A stretch of 40,446 nt of DNA. It comes from Salinicola sp. Its GTDB lineage: Bacteria > Pseudomonadota > Gammaproteobacteria > Pseudomonadales > Halomonadaceae. The stretch covers positions 1 to 40,446 of the forward strand of contig NZNW01000032.1 of assembly GCA_002695065.1 (NCBI GenBank), in the 5' to 3' direction. This document shows, piece by piece, positions 31,492-40,439 of the stretch. Below the pieces are notes generated by a model. The model was given only the letters and a program-made list of their open reading frames with translations, was not told the DNA's origin and searched no databases. The position numbers were made by a program, and so were the translations under genes. How positions within the stretch are numbered: the stretch's first letter is position 1; every line of letters starts with the position of its first letter.

Positions 31492-33650
31492 ATACGGATA
31501 CGACCGTGCGGCCTGCCGTCAGCGCCGAACACAATGCCAAGGCGCTCGATTATCACGCGCTCAACGCCATGTTGAACCTGTATGACGCCAATGGCCGTCT
31601 GCAGCTCGACAAGGACCGGGAAGCGGCGCGTCAGTATTTCCTGCAGCACGTGAACCAGAACACCGTGTTCTTCCACTCGCTGAAGGAGAAGCTCGACTAT
31701 CTGGTGGAAGAGGGCTACTACGAGCAGCAGGTCCTCGATCAGTACGACTTCAGCTTCGTCACGGCGCTGTTCGATCAGGCCTACGCGGCGAAGTTCCGCT
31801 TCCAGAGCTTCCTGGGCGCGTTCAAGTACTACACCAGCTACACGCTCAAGACCTTCGACGGCAAGCGTTACCTCGAGCGTTTCGAGGACCGCGTCTGCAT
31901 GGTCGCGCTGAGCCTGGCGCGCGGCGACGAGACGCTGGCCAAACAGCTGGTCGAGGAGATCATCCACGGCCGCTTCCAGCCGGCGACGCCGACCTTCCTC
32001 AACTGTGGCAAGCGCCAGCGCGGCGAGCTGGTCTCCTGCTTCCTGCTGCGCATCGAGGACAACATGGAGTCCATCGGGCGCTCCATCAACTCGGCGCTGC
32101 AGCTCTCCAAGCGCGGCGGTGGGGTGGCGTTCTCGCTCTCCAACATCCGCGAGGCGGGGGCGCCGATCAAGCGCATCGAGAACCAGTCCTCCGGCATCAT
32201 TCCGATCATGAAGATGCTCGAAGACGCCTTCTCCTACGCCAATCAGCTGGGCGCGCGCCAGGGCGCGGGCGCGGTCTATCTCAACGCCCACCACCCGGAC
32301 ATCCTGCGTTTCCTCGACACCAAGCGCGAGAACGCCGACGAGAAGATCCGCATCAAGACGCTGTCGCTGGGCATCGTGATGCCGGACATCACCTTCGAGC
32401 TGGCCAAGCGCAACGAGGAGATGTACCTGTTCTCGCCCTACGACGTGGAGCGCATCTACGGCGTGCCGTTCGGCGACATCAGCGTCACCGAGAAGTACGA
32501 GGAGATGGTCGCCGACGGCCGCATCCGCAAGAAGAAGATCAACGCCCGCGAGCTGTTCCAGACCATCGCCGAGCTGCAGTTCGAATCCGGCTATCCGTAT
32601 CTGATGTTCGAGGACACGGTGAACCGTGCCAACCCGATCCACGGCCGGATCAACATGTCGAACCTCTGCTCGGAGATCCTGCAGGTCAACACGCCGACCG
32701 AGTACGACGACGATCTCGGCTATCGTCACATCGGCGAGGACATCTCCTGCAACCTGGGCTCGCTCAACATCGCCAAGACCATGGACTCGCCGGACTTCGG
32801 CACCACGGTGGAAGCGGCCATTCGCGGCCTGACCGCGGTCTCCGAGATGAGCAACATCACCTCGGTGCCGTCGATCGCCGAGGGCAACGCCAGGTCCCAC
32901 GCCATCGGCCTGGGGCAGATGAACCTGCACGGCTATCTGGCGCGCGAGCATATCCTCTACGGTAGCGAAGAAGGGTTGGATTTCACCAACATCTACTTCT
33001 ACACCATCGCGTTCCATGCCATTCGCGCTTCCAACCGCATCGCCATCGAGCGCAACCAGCGCTTCGCCGGCTTCGAGCAGTCCACCTATGCCAGCGGCGA
33101 GTACTTCGACAAGTACACCGAACAGGCGTGGGAGCCGAAGACCGAGAAGGTGCGCGGCTTGTTCGAGCAGAGCGGCATCGCCATTCCGACCCAGGACGAC
33201 TGGCGCGAGCTGAAGGCATCGGTGATGGCCCACGGCCTGTTCAACCGCAACCTGCAGGCGATTCCGCCCACCGGCTCGATCTCCTACATCAACAACTCGA
33301 CCTCGAGCATCCATCCGGTCACCTCCAAGGTCGAGATCCGCAAGGAAGGCAAGCTGGGCCGCGTCTACTACCCGGCGCCGTACCTGACCGACGATAACCA
33401 GGAGTTCTACCAGGACGCCTACGAGCTCGGTCCCGAGAAGATCATCGACACCTACGCCGAGGCGACCCAGCACGTCGACCAGGGCCTGTCGCTGACGCTG
33501 TTCTTCCGTGACACGGCGACCACCCGTGACGTCAACCGCGCGCAGATCTACGCCTGGCGCAAGGGTATCAAGACGATCTACTACATTCGTCTGCGTCAGG
33601 CCGCTCTCGAGGGAACGGAAGTCGAGGGGTGCGTTTCCTGCACGCTGTAA
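31473..33650 (+). CDS. nrdE: class Ib ribonucleoside-diphosphate reductase, alpha (catalytic) subunit
   Basis: NrdE reduces ribonucleoside diphosphates to deoxy forms. The protein is about 725 residues and matches E. coli NrdE throughout: [38 protein letters not shown] (in parts; first active-site Cys), [31 protein letters not shown] (in parts), [20 protein letters not shown] block ([20 protein letters not shown]), and C-terminal redox Cys pair in VEGCVSCTL. The short N-terminus lacks an ATP-cone, as usual for class Ib. No ATG fits: I infer TTG at 31473 with AGGGG 10 bases upstream; GTG at 31506 is an alternative, and an ATG at 31389 would add 28 non-family residues. A long palindromic element follows the stop. 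Confidence 0.95.
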   Translation: METLSLDTDTTVRPAVSAEHNAKALDYHALNAMLNLYDANGRLQLDKDREAARQYFLQHVNQNTVFFHSLKEKLDYLVEEGYYEQQVLDQYDFSFVTALFDQAYAAKFRFQSFLGAFKYYTSYTLKTFDGKRYLERFEDRVCMVALSLARGDETLAKQLVEEIIHGRFQPATPTFLNCGKRQRGELVSCFLLRIEDNMESIGRSINSALQLSKRGGGVAFSLSNIREAGAPIKRIENQSSGIIPIMKMLEDAFSYANQLGARQGAGAVYLNAHHPDILRFLDTKRENADEKIRIKTLSLGIVMPDITFELAKRNEEMYLFSPYDVERIYGVPFGDISVTEKYEEMVADGRIRKKKINARELFQTIAELQFESGYPYLMFEDTVNRANPIHGRINMSNLCSEILQVNTPTEYDDDLGYRHIGEDISCNLGSLNIAKTMDSPDFGTTVEAAIRGLTAVSEMSNITSVPSIAEGNARSHAIGLGQMNLHGYLAREHILYGSEEGLDFTNIYFYTIAFHAIRASNRIAIERNQRFAGFEQSTYASGEYFDKYTEQAWEPKTEKVRGLFEQSGIAIPTQDDWRELKASVMAHGLFNRNLQAIPPTGSISYINNSTSSIHPVTSKVEIRKEGKLGRVYYPAPYLTDDNQEFYQDAYELGPEKIIDTYAEATQHVDQGLSLTLFFRDTATTRDVNRAQIYAWRKGIKTIYYIRLRQAALEGTEVEGCVSCTL

Positions 33651-33654
33651 AGAG

Positions 33655-33775
33655 GCAAAATGGCTGCGCTCGGTCATGCTGTGTTGAAAGTCGGCTCAAG
33701 GTGCTCATTTACACCCCGTAAACTCCGCTCTTTCGCCGACTTTCGCCTTGCCTGACCATCGCTCGCCAATTTTGC
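33655..33775. repeat. palindromic element, copy A (after nrdE)
   Basis: A 121-base nested inverted repeat begins 5 bases after the nrdE stop. Outer arms are GCAAAATGGC (33655-33664) with GCCAATTTTGC (33765-33775). Then GGTCA (33672-33676) pairs with TGACC (33753-33757), and GAAAGTCGGC (33686-33695) pairs perfectly with GCCGACTTTC (33735-33744). The core is CTCA-TTTAC-ACCCC-GTAAA-CTCCG, with a 5-bp stem at 33708-33712 and 33718-33722. A related element follows nrdF. It fills most of the 218-base nrdE-nrdF spacer. Confidence 0.75.
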
Positions 33776-33829
33776 GATTGTCAGCCGAACAAGCCGTTTT
33801 GATTCAATCGAGCGAACGCGCCGGGTTGA

Positions 33830-34852
<1,023 letters not shown>

Positions 34853-34854
34853 GG

Positions 34855-35010
34855 GAAGCACTGACTAAATGTCTGCGCGGGAAAATCACTGCGTTGTGCG
34901 GTGCCGGGGCGCCGGTCCGATCGGAATCCTCACCTATACCCCATAGGCTCCGGATCCTGTGCTCCGTACGCCTTGTGCTTTAACCCGCTCGTCGATTTAT
35001 TCAGCACTTC
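34855..35010. repeat. palindromic element, copy B (after nrdF)
   Basis: A diverged relative of copy A starts 3 bases after the nrdF stop. Imperfect outer arms are GAAGCACTGA (34855-34864) with TCAGCACTTC (35001-35010) and GCGGG with CCCGC. The core is CTCA-CCTAT-ACCCC-ATAGG-CTCCG, stem at 34933-34937 and 34943-34947. Relative to copy A the loop ACCCC and the flanks CTCA/CTCCG are unchanged, while both stem arms differ and still pair perfectly. CGCCTTG follows in both copies. Confidence 0.7.
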
Positions 35011-35047
35011 ACGAGCTATTGCAGCCATTCTCAATTGCGCCTTGAAG

Positions 35048-35074
35048 AACCGCTCCGACCGGGGCGGTTTTTTT
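35048..35074 (+). terminator. intrinsic terminator of the nrdHIEF operon
   Basis: AACCGCTCC pairs with GGGGCGGTT (one G-U pair) around GACC, followed by a run of seven T. It lies 196 bases after the nrdF stop, beyond palindromic copy B. Confidence 0.9.
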
Positions 35075-35223
35075 ATGCCCGTTGGCACCGGTGGATCGAG
35101 CGATGGATCTCGGCACTTGCCGATGTCGTGATTCGACCTTCCTCGCTCACTGCACACTGCCTGCACGAAGCCACGAGATAGTGCTCCTGCACCGCGTCCC
35201 GGTGCGCAACCGGAGTCGAAGTC

Positions 35224-35961
35224 ATGAAATTTCACCAGTCACTCATCGCGCTGGCCGTCACCGCTTCCACCTTGTCACCGCTGGCCATGGCTGCACCGGC
35301 CGAACAACCCAAGCCGCCTGCGCCCCACGAGGCACGCATGGCGCACGCCGACCCGCTCAAGGAGGCGGTGGTCGCCAGCTGGAATCTCGATGACGATAAA
35401 CTGGCAAGCCTCGCCCAGGCCGACAGCGATTTCCGCGCCGGTCTCCAGCAACTGCGTGGCAACGATGACCAGGCAGCGCCCGAGCAGCGCCGGGCCGCGA
35501 TGGAGTCCCTGCTCCAGCAGCAGCGCGAGCAACTCACCGACGTGCTCACCGACGAGCAGCTCCACGCCTACCAGATGCTGGAGCGCCCGCGGCCGCCGAT
35601 GATGCGTCACCACGGCGGACCGCGCCTGGATCCCGAGCAGATGACCGCCCAGCTCGAGCAGCGCTATGCGCCGCTGTTCGCGACCTGGAATCTCGATCAG
35701 GACCAGAGTGCCAAGGTGCTCAACGCCGAACGCACCTTCTTCGACGGGCTGCATCAACTGAAGCGTCCCGACGTGAAGGGCGATGACGAATCACGGGACG
35801 CGCGTGGTGCGCAGTTCAAGCAGCTGCTGGAACAGCGTCACAGTGCGCTCTCCTCGGTGCTCGACGACGAGCAGGTCACGGCGTTCGAAGCGCTGACCAA
35901 GCCGCCGCGTGGACCTCACCACGGCCCGCGACCGGACGGCGAGGCGCCTGCCGCCGGTTGA
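35224..35961 (+). CDS. Spy/CpxP-like periplasmic LTXXQ protein with internal duplication
   Basis: The 245-residue protein has a signal peptide (HQSLIALAVTASTLSPLAMA) and is predicted to be periplasmic and helical. Two similar halves are visible. The first has VVASWNLDDDKLASLAQADSDFRAGLQQL … LTDEQLHAYQMLERP; the second has FATWNLDQDQSAKVLNAERTFFDGLHQL … LDDEQVTAFEALTKP (each in parts). Each half ends in a Pro/His/Gly-rich linker (MMRHHGGPR; HHGPRP). The LTDEQ and LDDEQ motifs are the LTXXQ signature of the Spy/CpxP family of envelope-stress chaperones, normally single-domain at about 160 residues. GGAG lies 8 bases upstream of the ATG. A perfect terminator follows. A role in envelope folding or metal stress is family inference. 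Confidence 0.8.
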   Translation: MKFHQSLIALAVTASTLSPLAMAAPAEQPKPPAPHEARMAHADPLKEAVVASWNLDDDKLASLAQADSDFRAGLQQLRGNDDQAAPEQRRAAMESLLQQQREQLTDVLTDEQLHAYQMLERPRPPMMRHHGGPRLDPEQMTAQLEQRYAPLFATWNLDQDQSAKVLNAERTFFDGLHQLKRPDVKGDDESRDARGAQFKQLLEQRHSALSSVLDDEQVTAFEALTKPPRGPHHGPRPDGEAPAAG

Positions 35962-35993
35962 TGGCGCCAGCGTCTTCGCGAGCTCTCGCCTGG

Positions 35994-36020
35994 AAAGCCC
36001 TTCTGCGGAAGGGCTTTTTC
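35994..36020 (+). terminator. intrinsic terminator after the Spy-like gene
   Basis: AAAGCCCTTC and GAAGGGCTTT pair perfectly (10 bp) around TGCG, running directly into a T-tract; 32 bases after the stop codon. Confidence 0.9.
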
Positions 36021-36119
36021 ACGTCCGCACCATGTCGCTGCCTGACGTCTTCGGCCACAGTTGTTAGTCTTTGGGCGAACATGTGTTGTCATCCACCCTC
36101 TGCGATCGGAAACCGCCTC

Positions 36120-36740
36120 ATGGAAGATCAATGGCTGGCCTGGGCCAAGCGGCTCTCGGCTCTGGCCGACACTGGGCTGCACTACTGTCGCGACAAGTTC
36201 GATCGCGAGCGCTATGAAGAAGTCGCCGAGATTTCGGCCTCGATGATGGCGGCGCTGGGCGATATTCCCATCGGGCGCGTGAACCTGGCGCTGGGCAAGG
36301 GCGAGGGACACGTCACGCCGAAGATCGATGTGCGTGCGGCGATCATCGACGACGGCAGGATCCTGCTGGTGAAGGAGAAGATGGACGGGCGCTGGACCAT
36401 GCCCGGCGGCTACGCCGAGGTCGGGCTCTCGGCTGCCGAGAACACCATCAAGGAGGTGTGGGAGGAGGCCGGCGTCAAGGTCGAAGCCAAGCGGCTCTAC
36501 GCCATCCGCCACAAGGCCAAGCATGCCTATCCGGCCGACGTGCTCGATTTCTACAAGCTGTTCTTCCTCTGCGAGCGGCTCGACGGCGGCCCGCTCGACC
36601 CCGGGCATGAAGTGCACGATGCCGCCTATTTCTCCCCCGAGGCGCTGCCGCCACTCTCCGAGCCCCGGGTCATCGCCCGGGACATTGCCGATGCGTTCGA
36701 ATTTCACGCCGATTCCCGTCGTCCGGCGCTGATCGATTGA
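36120..36740 (+). CDS. NUDIX hydrolase with N-terminal helical extension
   Basis: The 206-residue protein has a helical N-terminal domain (EDQWLAWAKRLSALADTGLHYCRDKFDRERYEEVAEI, in parts) of the kind often found before certain NUDIX hydrolases. The Nudix domain follows: KIDVRAAIIDDGRILLVKEK, GRWTMPGGYAEVGLSAAENTIKEVWEEAGV (in parts). The Nudix box is intact except that the usual Arg of R-E-x-x-E-E is Lys (KEVWEEAG), a conservative change. It probably hydrolyses a nucleoside diphosphate derivative; the substrate cannot be told. The ATG at 36120 is placed where the family domain begins; a longer frame from 35958 would run through the preceding terminator. GGAAAC upstream is a weak ribosome-binding site. 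Confidence 0.9.
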   Translation: MEDQWLAWAKRLSALADTGLHYCRDKFDRERYEEVAEISASMMAALGDIPIGRVNLALGKGEGHVTPKIDVRAAIIDDGRILLVKEKMDGRWTMPGGYAEVGLSAAENTIKEVWEEAGVKVEAKRLYAIRHKAKHAYPADVLDFYKLFFLCERLDGGPLDPGHEVHDAAYFSPEALPPLSEPRVIARDIADAFEFHADSRRPALID

Positions 36741-36828
36741 GCCGATCGTCCCTCGGGTTAAACCTCCGGGCCCGATGGCGGTCTATAGCAGTGCAGGATG
36801 ATCATGCAACGGGGTGAATGGAGGGGTA

Positions 36829-37482
36829 ATGAACGCACAGAAAATTCTATCGCAGATCATGAAACAGGCCGGGGGCGGAAAGGGCTCGTCGTCGGGTATC
36901 GGTGGCTTCGACGCCAAATCGCTGCTGGGAGGTGGCGCGCTGGGCATGCTGGTCGGCAGCAAGCGTGGCCGCAGCATGGGCGGCAAGGCGATCAAGTACG
37001 GCGCCCTGGCCGGTCTGGGCGCCCTGGCCTGGAAAGCCTGGCAGGCGCATCAGGAGCAGAAATCGGCGCCCGCCGAAGCGACGACAGCAACCGACCAGCC
37101 GCTGGAGCAGCTCTCCGGCGAGCGGCAGGAGAGCCGCAGCCTGGTGATTCTGCGGGCGATGATCGCCGCCGCGCGTGCCGACGGCCACATCGATGCTCAG
37201 GAGCGGGCCGCGCTGGCCGAGCAGATCGACGCGCTTGGCGCCGACGATGAACTTCACGCCTGGGTGGAGCAGCAGATGTCCGCACCACTGGATGCCAATG
37301 CCATCGCCCGCGATGCCGATTCGCCCCAGGCCGCCCGCGAGGTCTACCTGGCCAGCGTGGCGATCGTCGACGACCAGAACCCGATGGAGCGGGCCTGGCT
37401 CGATCAACTGGCGGCAGCGCTCAAGCTCGACGGCGATCTCTGTCGCACGCTGGAACGCCAGGCCGTCGAAAGCCCGGCCTAG
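36829..37482 (+). CDS. DUF533 (YebE-like, TerB-fold) inner-membrane-associated protein
   Basis: The 217-residue protein has a Gly-rich N-terminus (KQAGGGKGSSSGIGGFDAKSLLGGGALGMLVGSKRG, in parts), a short hydrophobic segment (AIKYGALAGLGALAWKAWQAH) and a C-terminal helical TerB-like domain (RSLVILRAMIAAARADGHIDAQERAAL … NPMERAWLDQLAAALKLD, in parts). This is the DUF533/YebE layout. Function is unknown. GGAGGGG lies just upstream of the ATG at 36829; an in-frame ATG five codons earlier is less well placed. Its stop codon overlaps that of the convergent MFS gene inside a perfect 16-bp palindrome. Confidence 0.87.
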   Translation: MNAQKILSQIMKQAGGGKGSSSGIGGFDAKSLLGGGALGMLVGSKRGRSMGGKAIKYGALAGLGALAWKAWQAHQEQKSAPAEATTATDQPLEQLSGERQESRSLVILRAMIAAARADGHIDAQERAALAEQIDALGADDELHAWVEQQMSAPLDANAIARDADSPQAAREVYLASVAIVDDQNPMERAWLDQLAAALKLDGDLCRTLERQAVESPA

Positions 37483-37488
37483 GCCGGG
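37473..37488. repeat. 16-bp perfect palindrome containing both convergent stop codons
   Basis: CCCGGCCTAGGCCGGG is a perfect palindrome. The DUF533 gene ends CCG GCC TAG on the plus strand and the MFS gene ends CCG GCC TAG on the minus strand, the two TAG codons sharing the central CTAG. It has no T-runs. Confidence 0.8.
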
Positions 37489-38726
37489 TTGGTGCATCTG
37501 GCCCGGGGCTCGGCCTCGGGCTGGCGTTGGGTCAAGGTACCGACGAACGCGGCCAGTGACAGCAGCGCCACCAGGCTGCCGTAGGCGTAGATGGTGGGTA
37601 TCAGGCCCAGGTGCTGGGTCGCGATTCCGCCACACAGCGCCAGCGTGCTGGCGGACAGATAGCAGATGACGTAGAACGCCGCCATCAACGCCGATCGTTC
37701 GGTGGGCGGTGCCAGGGGCATGACGACGCGCATGGCGCCCATGAACGCGGCGCCGAAACCGATGCCGGCGATCGCCGTCCCGACCAGCAGTATGCCCACC
37801 GCCCGTTGATGGACCCCCAGCAGCAAACCGAGCATGCCGACGATCAGGCAGGCGGTACCCAGCAGTACCGCCAGGCGCGGCGGCTTGGCGCGCAGGATCA
37901 GCACGCTGATGCCGCCGATGAACGGGAGCAGAAAGGTGATCAGGCATCCTACCAGCGGGTTGTGAACGCCACTGATCGTCTCCACCAGCGTGGGGCCCAG
38001 CGATAGCGAGAACCCCCCCAGCGCCCAGGAGGAGACGACGGCCGGGACGACCCGAAACAGCGGTCCTCGCACCGATGGGGGAATCGTCGCACGAGGGCGA
38101 AGTGCCGCCAGCGCGCCGGGACGCGGCGTGACGCTCTCCGGAATGCGCTTGAGACAGGCTCCCATGATGACGAGCAGGACGATCAGCACCAGATAGACCA
38201 GACGCATCGGCGCCGGCGCGTAGGTCACCAGCAGGCCGGCGAACAGCGCGCCGAGGCCCATTCCGGAGAGCGGCGCGATGCTCGCCAGTACCGGCCCGCG
38301 GGTATGGTCGCTGTCGAGCATCGCCGCGGCCAGGGCACTGGTCACGATACCGGTCGCCGCGCCCTGCAGAATCCTCGCTGCCAGCACCCAGACGAGCCCG
38401 TCGGCGACCACGAACAGCAGCAGCGACAGGATCTCGCCGACGATGGCGATCGCCACCACTGGCCGTCGGCCGATGTAGTCGGATAGCGAACCGGTGACCA
38501 GCAGCGCCAGCAGCAGCGCGAAGACATAACTCGCGAACACCAGCGTCAGCCAGGTCGTGGAGAAGTGCCAACTGGTCTGATAGATCCGGTAGAGTGGCGT
38601 CGGGGCGCTCGAGGCCGCGAGAAACGTCACCATCAATACCGCGTAGTAGACCAGCGAACCGAGCCGGGGGGCCGGATAGACATTGGTCGACGGGGATGAA
38701 GGTGGAGGTGACATGACGGAGTCCAT
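37479..38726 (-). CDS. MFS transporter (12-TM drug/metabolite exporter type)
   Basis: The 415-residue protein has about 12 hydrophobic segments and the MFS motif A in GSLSDYIGRRPVV after TM2. The start SSAPTPLYRIYQTSWHFSTTWLTLVFASYVFALLLALL (in parts) resembles a group of putative exporters. Other segments include ILQGAATGIVTSALAAAMLD and GIGFGAAFMGAMRVVMPLAP. Two starts are close: ATG 38726 and ATG 38714; neither has a strong ribosome-binding site. It is divergent from a TetR regulator across 90 bases, the usual repressor/exporter pairing. The exported compound is unknown. Confidence 0.9.
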   Translation of the reverse strand: MDSVMSPPPSSPSTNVYPAPRLGSLVYYAVLMVTFLAASSAPTPLYRIYQTSWHFSTTWLTLVFASYVFALLLALLVTGSLSDYIGRRPVVAIAIVGEILSLLLFVVADGLVWVLAARILQGAATGIVTSALAAAMLDSDHTRGPVLASIAPLSGMGLGALFAGLLVTYAPAPMRLVYLVLIVLLVIMGACLKRIPESVTPRPGALAALRPRATIPPSVRGPLFRVVPAVVSSWALGGFSLSLGPTLVETISGVHNPLVGCLITFLLPFIGGISVLILRAKPPRLAVLLGTACLIVGMLGLLLGVHQRAVGILLVGTAIAGIGFGAAFMGAMRVVMPLAPPTERSALMAAFYVICYLSASTLALCGGIATQHLGLIPTIYAYGSLVALLSLAAFVGTLTQRQPEAEPRARCTNPA

Positions 38727-38816
38727 TAATGCTAAAATTTTGCGTTAGAGAGAGTTTGAACTTAGCAGGCTCATAAAGCAAATATTTTGCGTTTGTGTTT
38801 TCATCAGTGAACCGCC
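38727..38816. promoter_or_regulatory. divergent MFS/TetR promoter and operator region
   Basis: An AT-rich 90-base spacer with a direct repeat ATTTTGCGTT at 38737-38746 and 38784-38793 (47 bases apart). An inverted pair TGCTAA (38730-38735) and TTAGCA (38762-38767) lies between. Both are candidate TetR operators; which is used cannot be told. Confidence 0.45.
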
Positions 38817-39386
38817 ATGCCGATCAAAGAAGCCGTCAGACCGGGCGGGCGCAGTGCCCGGGTACAGGAAGCCGTCCATCAGGCCGTTCGCGAGCTGCAG
38901 GCGGTAAAGTCGCGCGATGAGTTGACGGTGCCCCAGGTCGCCGAACATGCCGGCGTCACGCCGTCGACGATCTACCGGCGCTGGGGCAATCTGGCGGAAC
39001 TGGTCGCCGACGTCTCCGTAGAGCGCATGCGCCCCGATGACGATCCCGTGGATACCGGTACCCTGGCCGGCGACCTGCAGGCCTGGGGCGAGCAGTATCT
39101 CGAGGAAATGACCTCGGTGCCGGGGCAGCGCGCACTCAACGACGTGATGGCCAGCGCGGACAACGGACGTCGCGAACGCTGCTGTCGCTACAGCGAATCG
39201 CTCATGGCGACGCTGCGGGAGCGCGCGCTCTCGCGCGGCGAGGCGGCGGTGCCATCTCTGGACCGGCTGGTCGACGGGGTGGTGGCGCCGATGACCTACC
39301 GCCTGCTGTACGACCGCGAATCGGCTACCGCCGCCAATCTCCGGCGATGGATCGCCCGCGCGCTGGCGGTGGAGGATGTCGACTGA
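38817..39386 (+). CDS. TetR-family transcriptional regulator
   Basis: The 189-residue protein has an N-terminal TetR HTH (AVHQAVRELQAVKSRDELTVPQVAEHAGVTPSTIYRRWGNLAELVADV, in parts; recognition helix TPSTIYRRW) and a helical C-terminal ligand domain. The Cys pair in RRERCCRYSESLM may be ligand- or redox-related but this is speculation. Divergent from the MFS gene, so probable repressor of it and of itself. It is convergent with sctU, with 3 bases between the stops. Confidence 0.92.
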   Translation: MPIKEAVRPGGRSARVQEAVHQAVRELQAVKSRDELTVPQVAEHAGVTPSTIYRRWGNLAELVADVSVERMRPDDDPVDTGTLAGDLQAWGEQYLEEMTSVPGQRALNDVMASADNGRRERCCRYSESLMATLRERALSRGEAAVPSLDRLVDGVVAPMTYRLLYDRESATAANLRRWIARALAVEDVD

Positions 39387-39389
39387 CAC

Positions 39390-40439
39390 TCAGATCAGCT
39401 TGGCGGCCACCAGCAGGTCGGCCACCGACTGGAAGGTCCCATCGGGTATCGGGTCGCCATTGCTGGCCCGTCTGGCAATGCTGGCGGCGAGCGTGGCGTC
39501 CGCTGCCCGGGGGATGTGGCGGGAGTTGGCACTCGCCAGCAGCTCCGCGGCCTGTTCCGGCGATGCCTTGCAGGTGACCAGCGGTACCGGCGTTTCCCCG
39601 CGTACGTAGCGAATGCCGACCAGCCAGCCATCTTCGGTGCCGATCATCATTGAGGCGTGCTGCACGCCGACCTTGGCATTCAGCTGATGCATCTCGCGTC
39701 GCCGCTTGCGGCGCTCCTGATTCATCGTCGGGTCGCCTTCCTGATCCTTGCGCTCCCGCTTCTGCTCGGTCTTGGTCATGCGCTGGTCGCGTCGAAACAG
39801 CCAGCGCTGCAGCATCACGTCGAAGCCGCCGACCAGCAGGAACGCGATCAGCGCCGTGATCACCAGCGGCTGCAGCAGATCGAGGAAGGTGCCCTGAATG
39901 CAGCCGAAACCGCAGCTGGATGACTCCATCAGCGACTGCAGGCCCAGGCCATAGACCACGATCAGGGCGACCCCCAGCGCCACCATCTTGAACAGCGACT
40001 TGAGGAATTCGATCAGGCCACGCATCGAGAAGATGCGCTTGAAACCCTGTACCGGGTCGACTTTCTCCGCCTTGGGCAGCACCGGTTCGGTGGCGAAGAT
40101 GAAACCCTGCGAGACCACGATGTTGGTCAGCACGATGATCACGAACGTGAGCGCCACCAGCGGTACCACCGAAAGCAGCAGCACCTCGCCCGCCTGTGCC
40201 ATCAGGCGCGGCCACAGCGAATCGAACGGCTCGGTATAGAGTCTCGATGTCACCTCGAGCAGGCCCTGTACCCGGGCGATGATATCGCTGGCGCTGACCG
40301 CGATGTAGAGCGTGCAGGCCAGCAACACCATGGCAGTGACCAGGTCCGCGCTCTGGGAGACCTGGCCCTTCTTGCGCGCGTCGCGAAGCTTCTTCGTCGA
40401 CGGCGGTAGCGTCTTTTCCTCGGAGGGCTGCTGGCTCAT
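39390..40439 (-). CDS. sctU: type III secretion export apparatus switch protein SctU, NPTH motif absent
   Basis: The 349-residue protein is a FlhB/YscU/SctU-type inner-membrane component of an injectisome. It has the opening EKTLPPSTKKLRDARKKGQVSQSADL, about four transmembrane segments, the block GFKRIFSMRGLIEFLKSLFK, the cytoplasmic linker MTKTEQKRERKDQEGDP and a C-terminal domain containing VGIRYVRGETPVPLV. In nearly all members an autocleaving N-P-T-H precedes that strand; here residues 267-270 read G-T-E-D (39630-39641), so substrate-specificity switching by self-cleavage is not expected. Upstream at the right edge, the last bases are consistent with the preceding gene (probably sctT) ending in a TGA that overlaps this ATG. 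The rest of the locus lies outside the window. Confidence 0.9.
   Translation of the reverse strand: MSQQPSEEKTLPPSTKKLRDARKKGQVSQSADLVTAMVLLACTLYIAVSASDIIARVQGLLEVTSRLYTEPFDSLWPRLMAQAGEVLLLSVVPLVALTFVIIVLTNIVVSQGFIFATEPVLPKAEKVDPVQGFKRIFSMRGLIEFLKSLFKMVALGVALIVVYGLGLQSLMESSSCGFGCIQGTFLDLLQPLVITALIAFLLVGGFDVMLQRWLFRRDQRMTKTEQKRERKDQEGDPTMNQERRKRRREMHQLNAKVGVQHASMMIGTEDGWLVGIRYVRGETPVPLVTCKASPEQAAELLASANSRHIPRAADATLAASIARRASNGDPIPDGTFQSVADLLVAAKLI

Noticed and set aside
31488-33677. 729-codon minus-strand open frame across nrdE
   Set aside because: Antisense shadow of nrdE; no motif.
36847-38781. 644-codon minus-strand open frame across the DUF533 and MFS genes
   Set aside because: It overlaps two well-supported genes in other frames and resembles no family.
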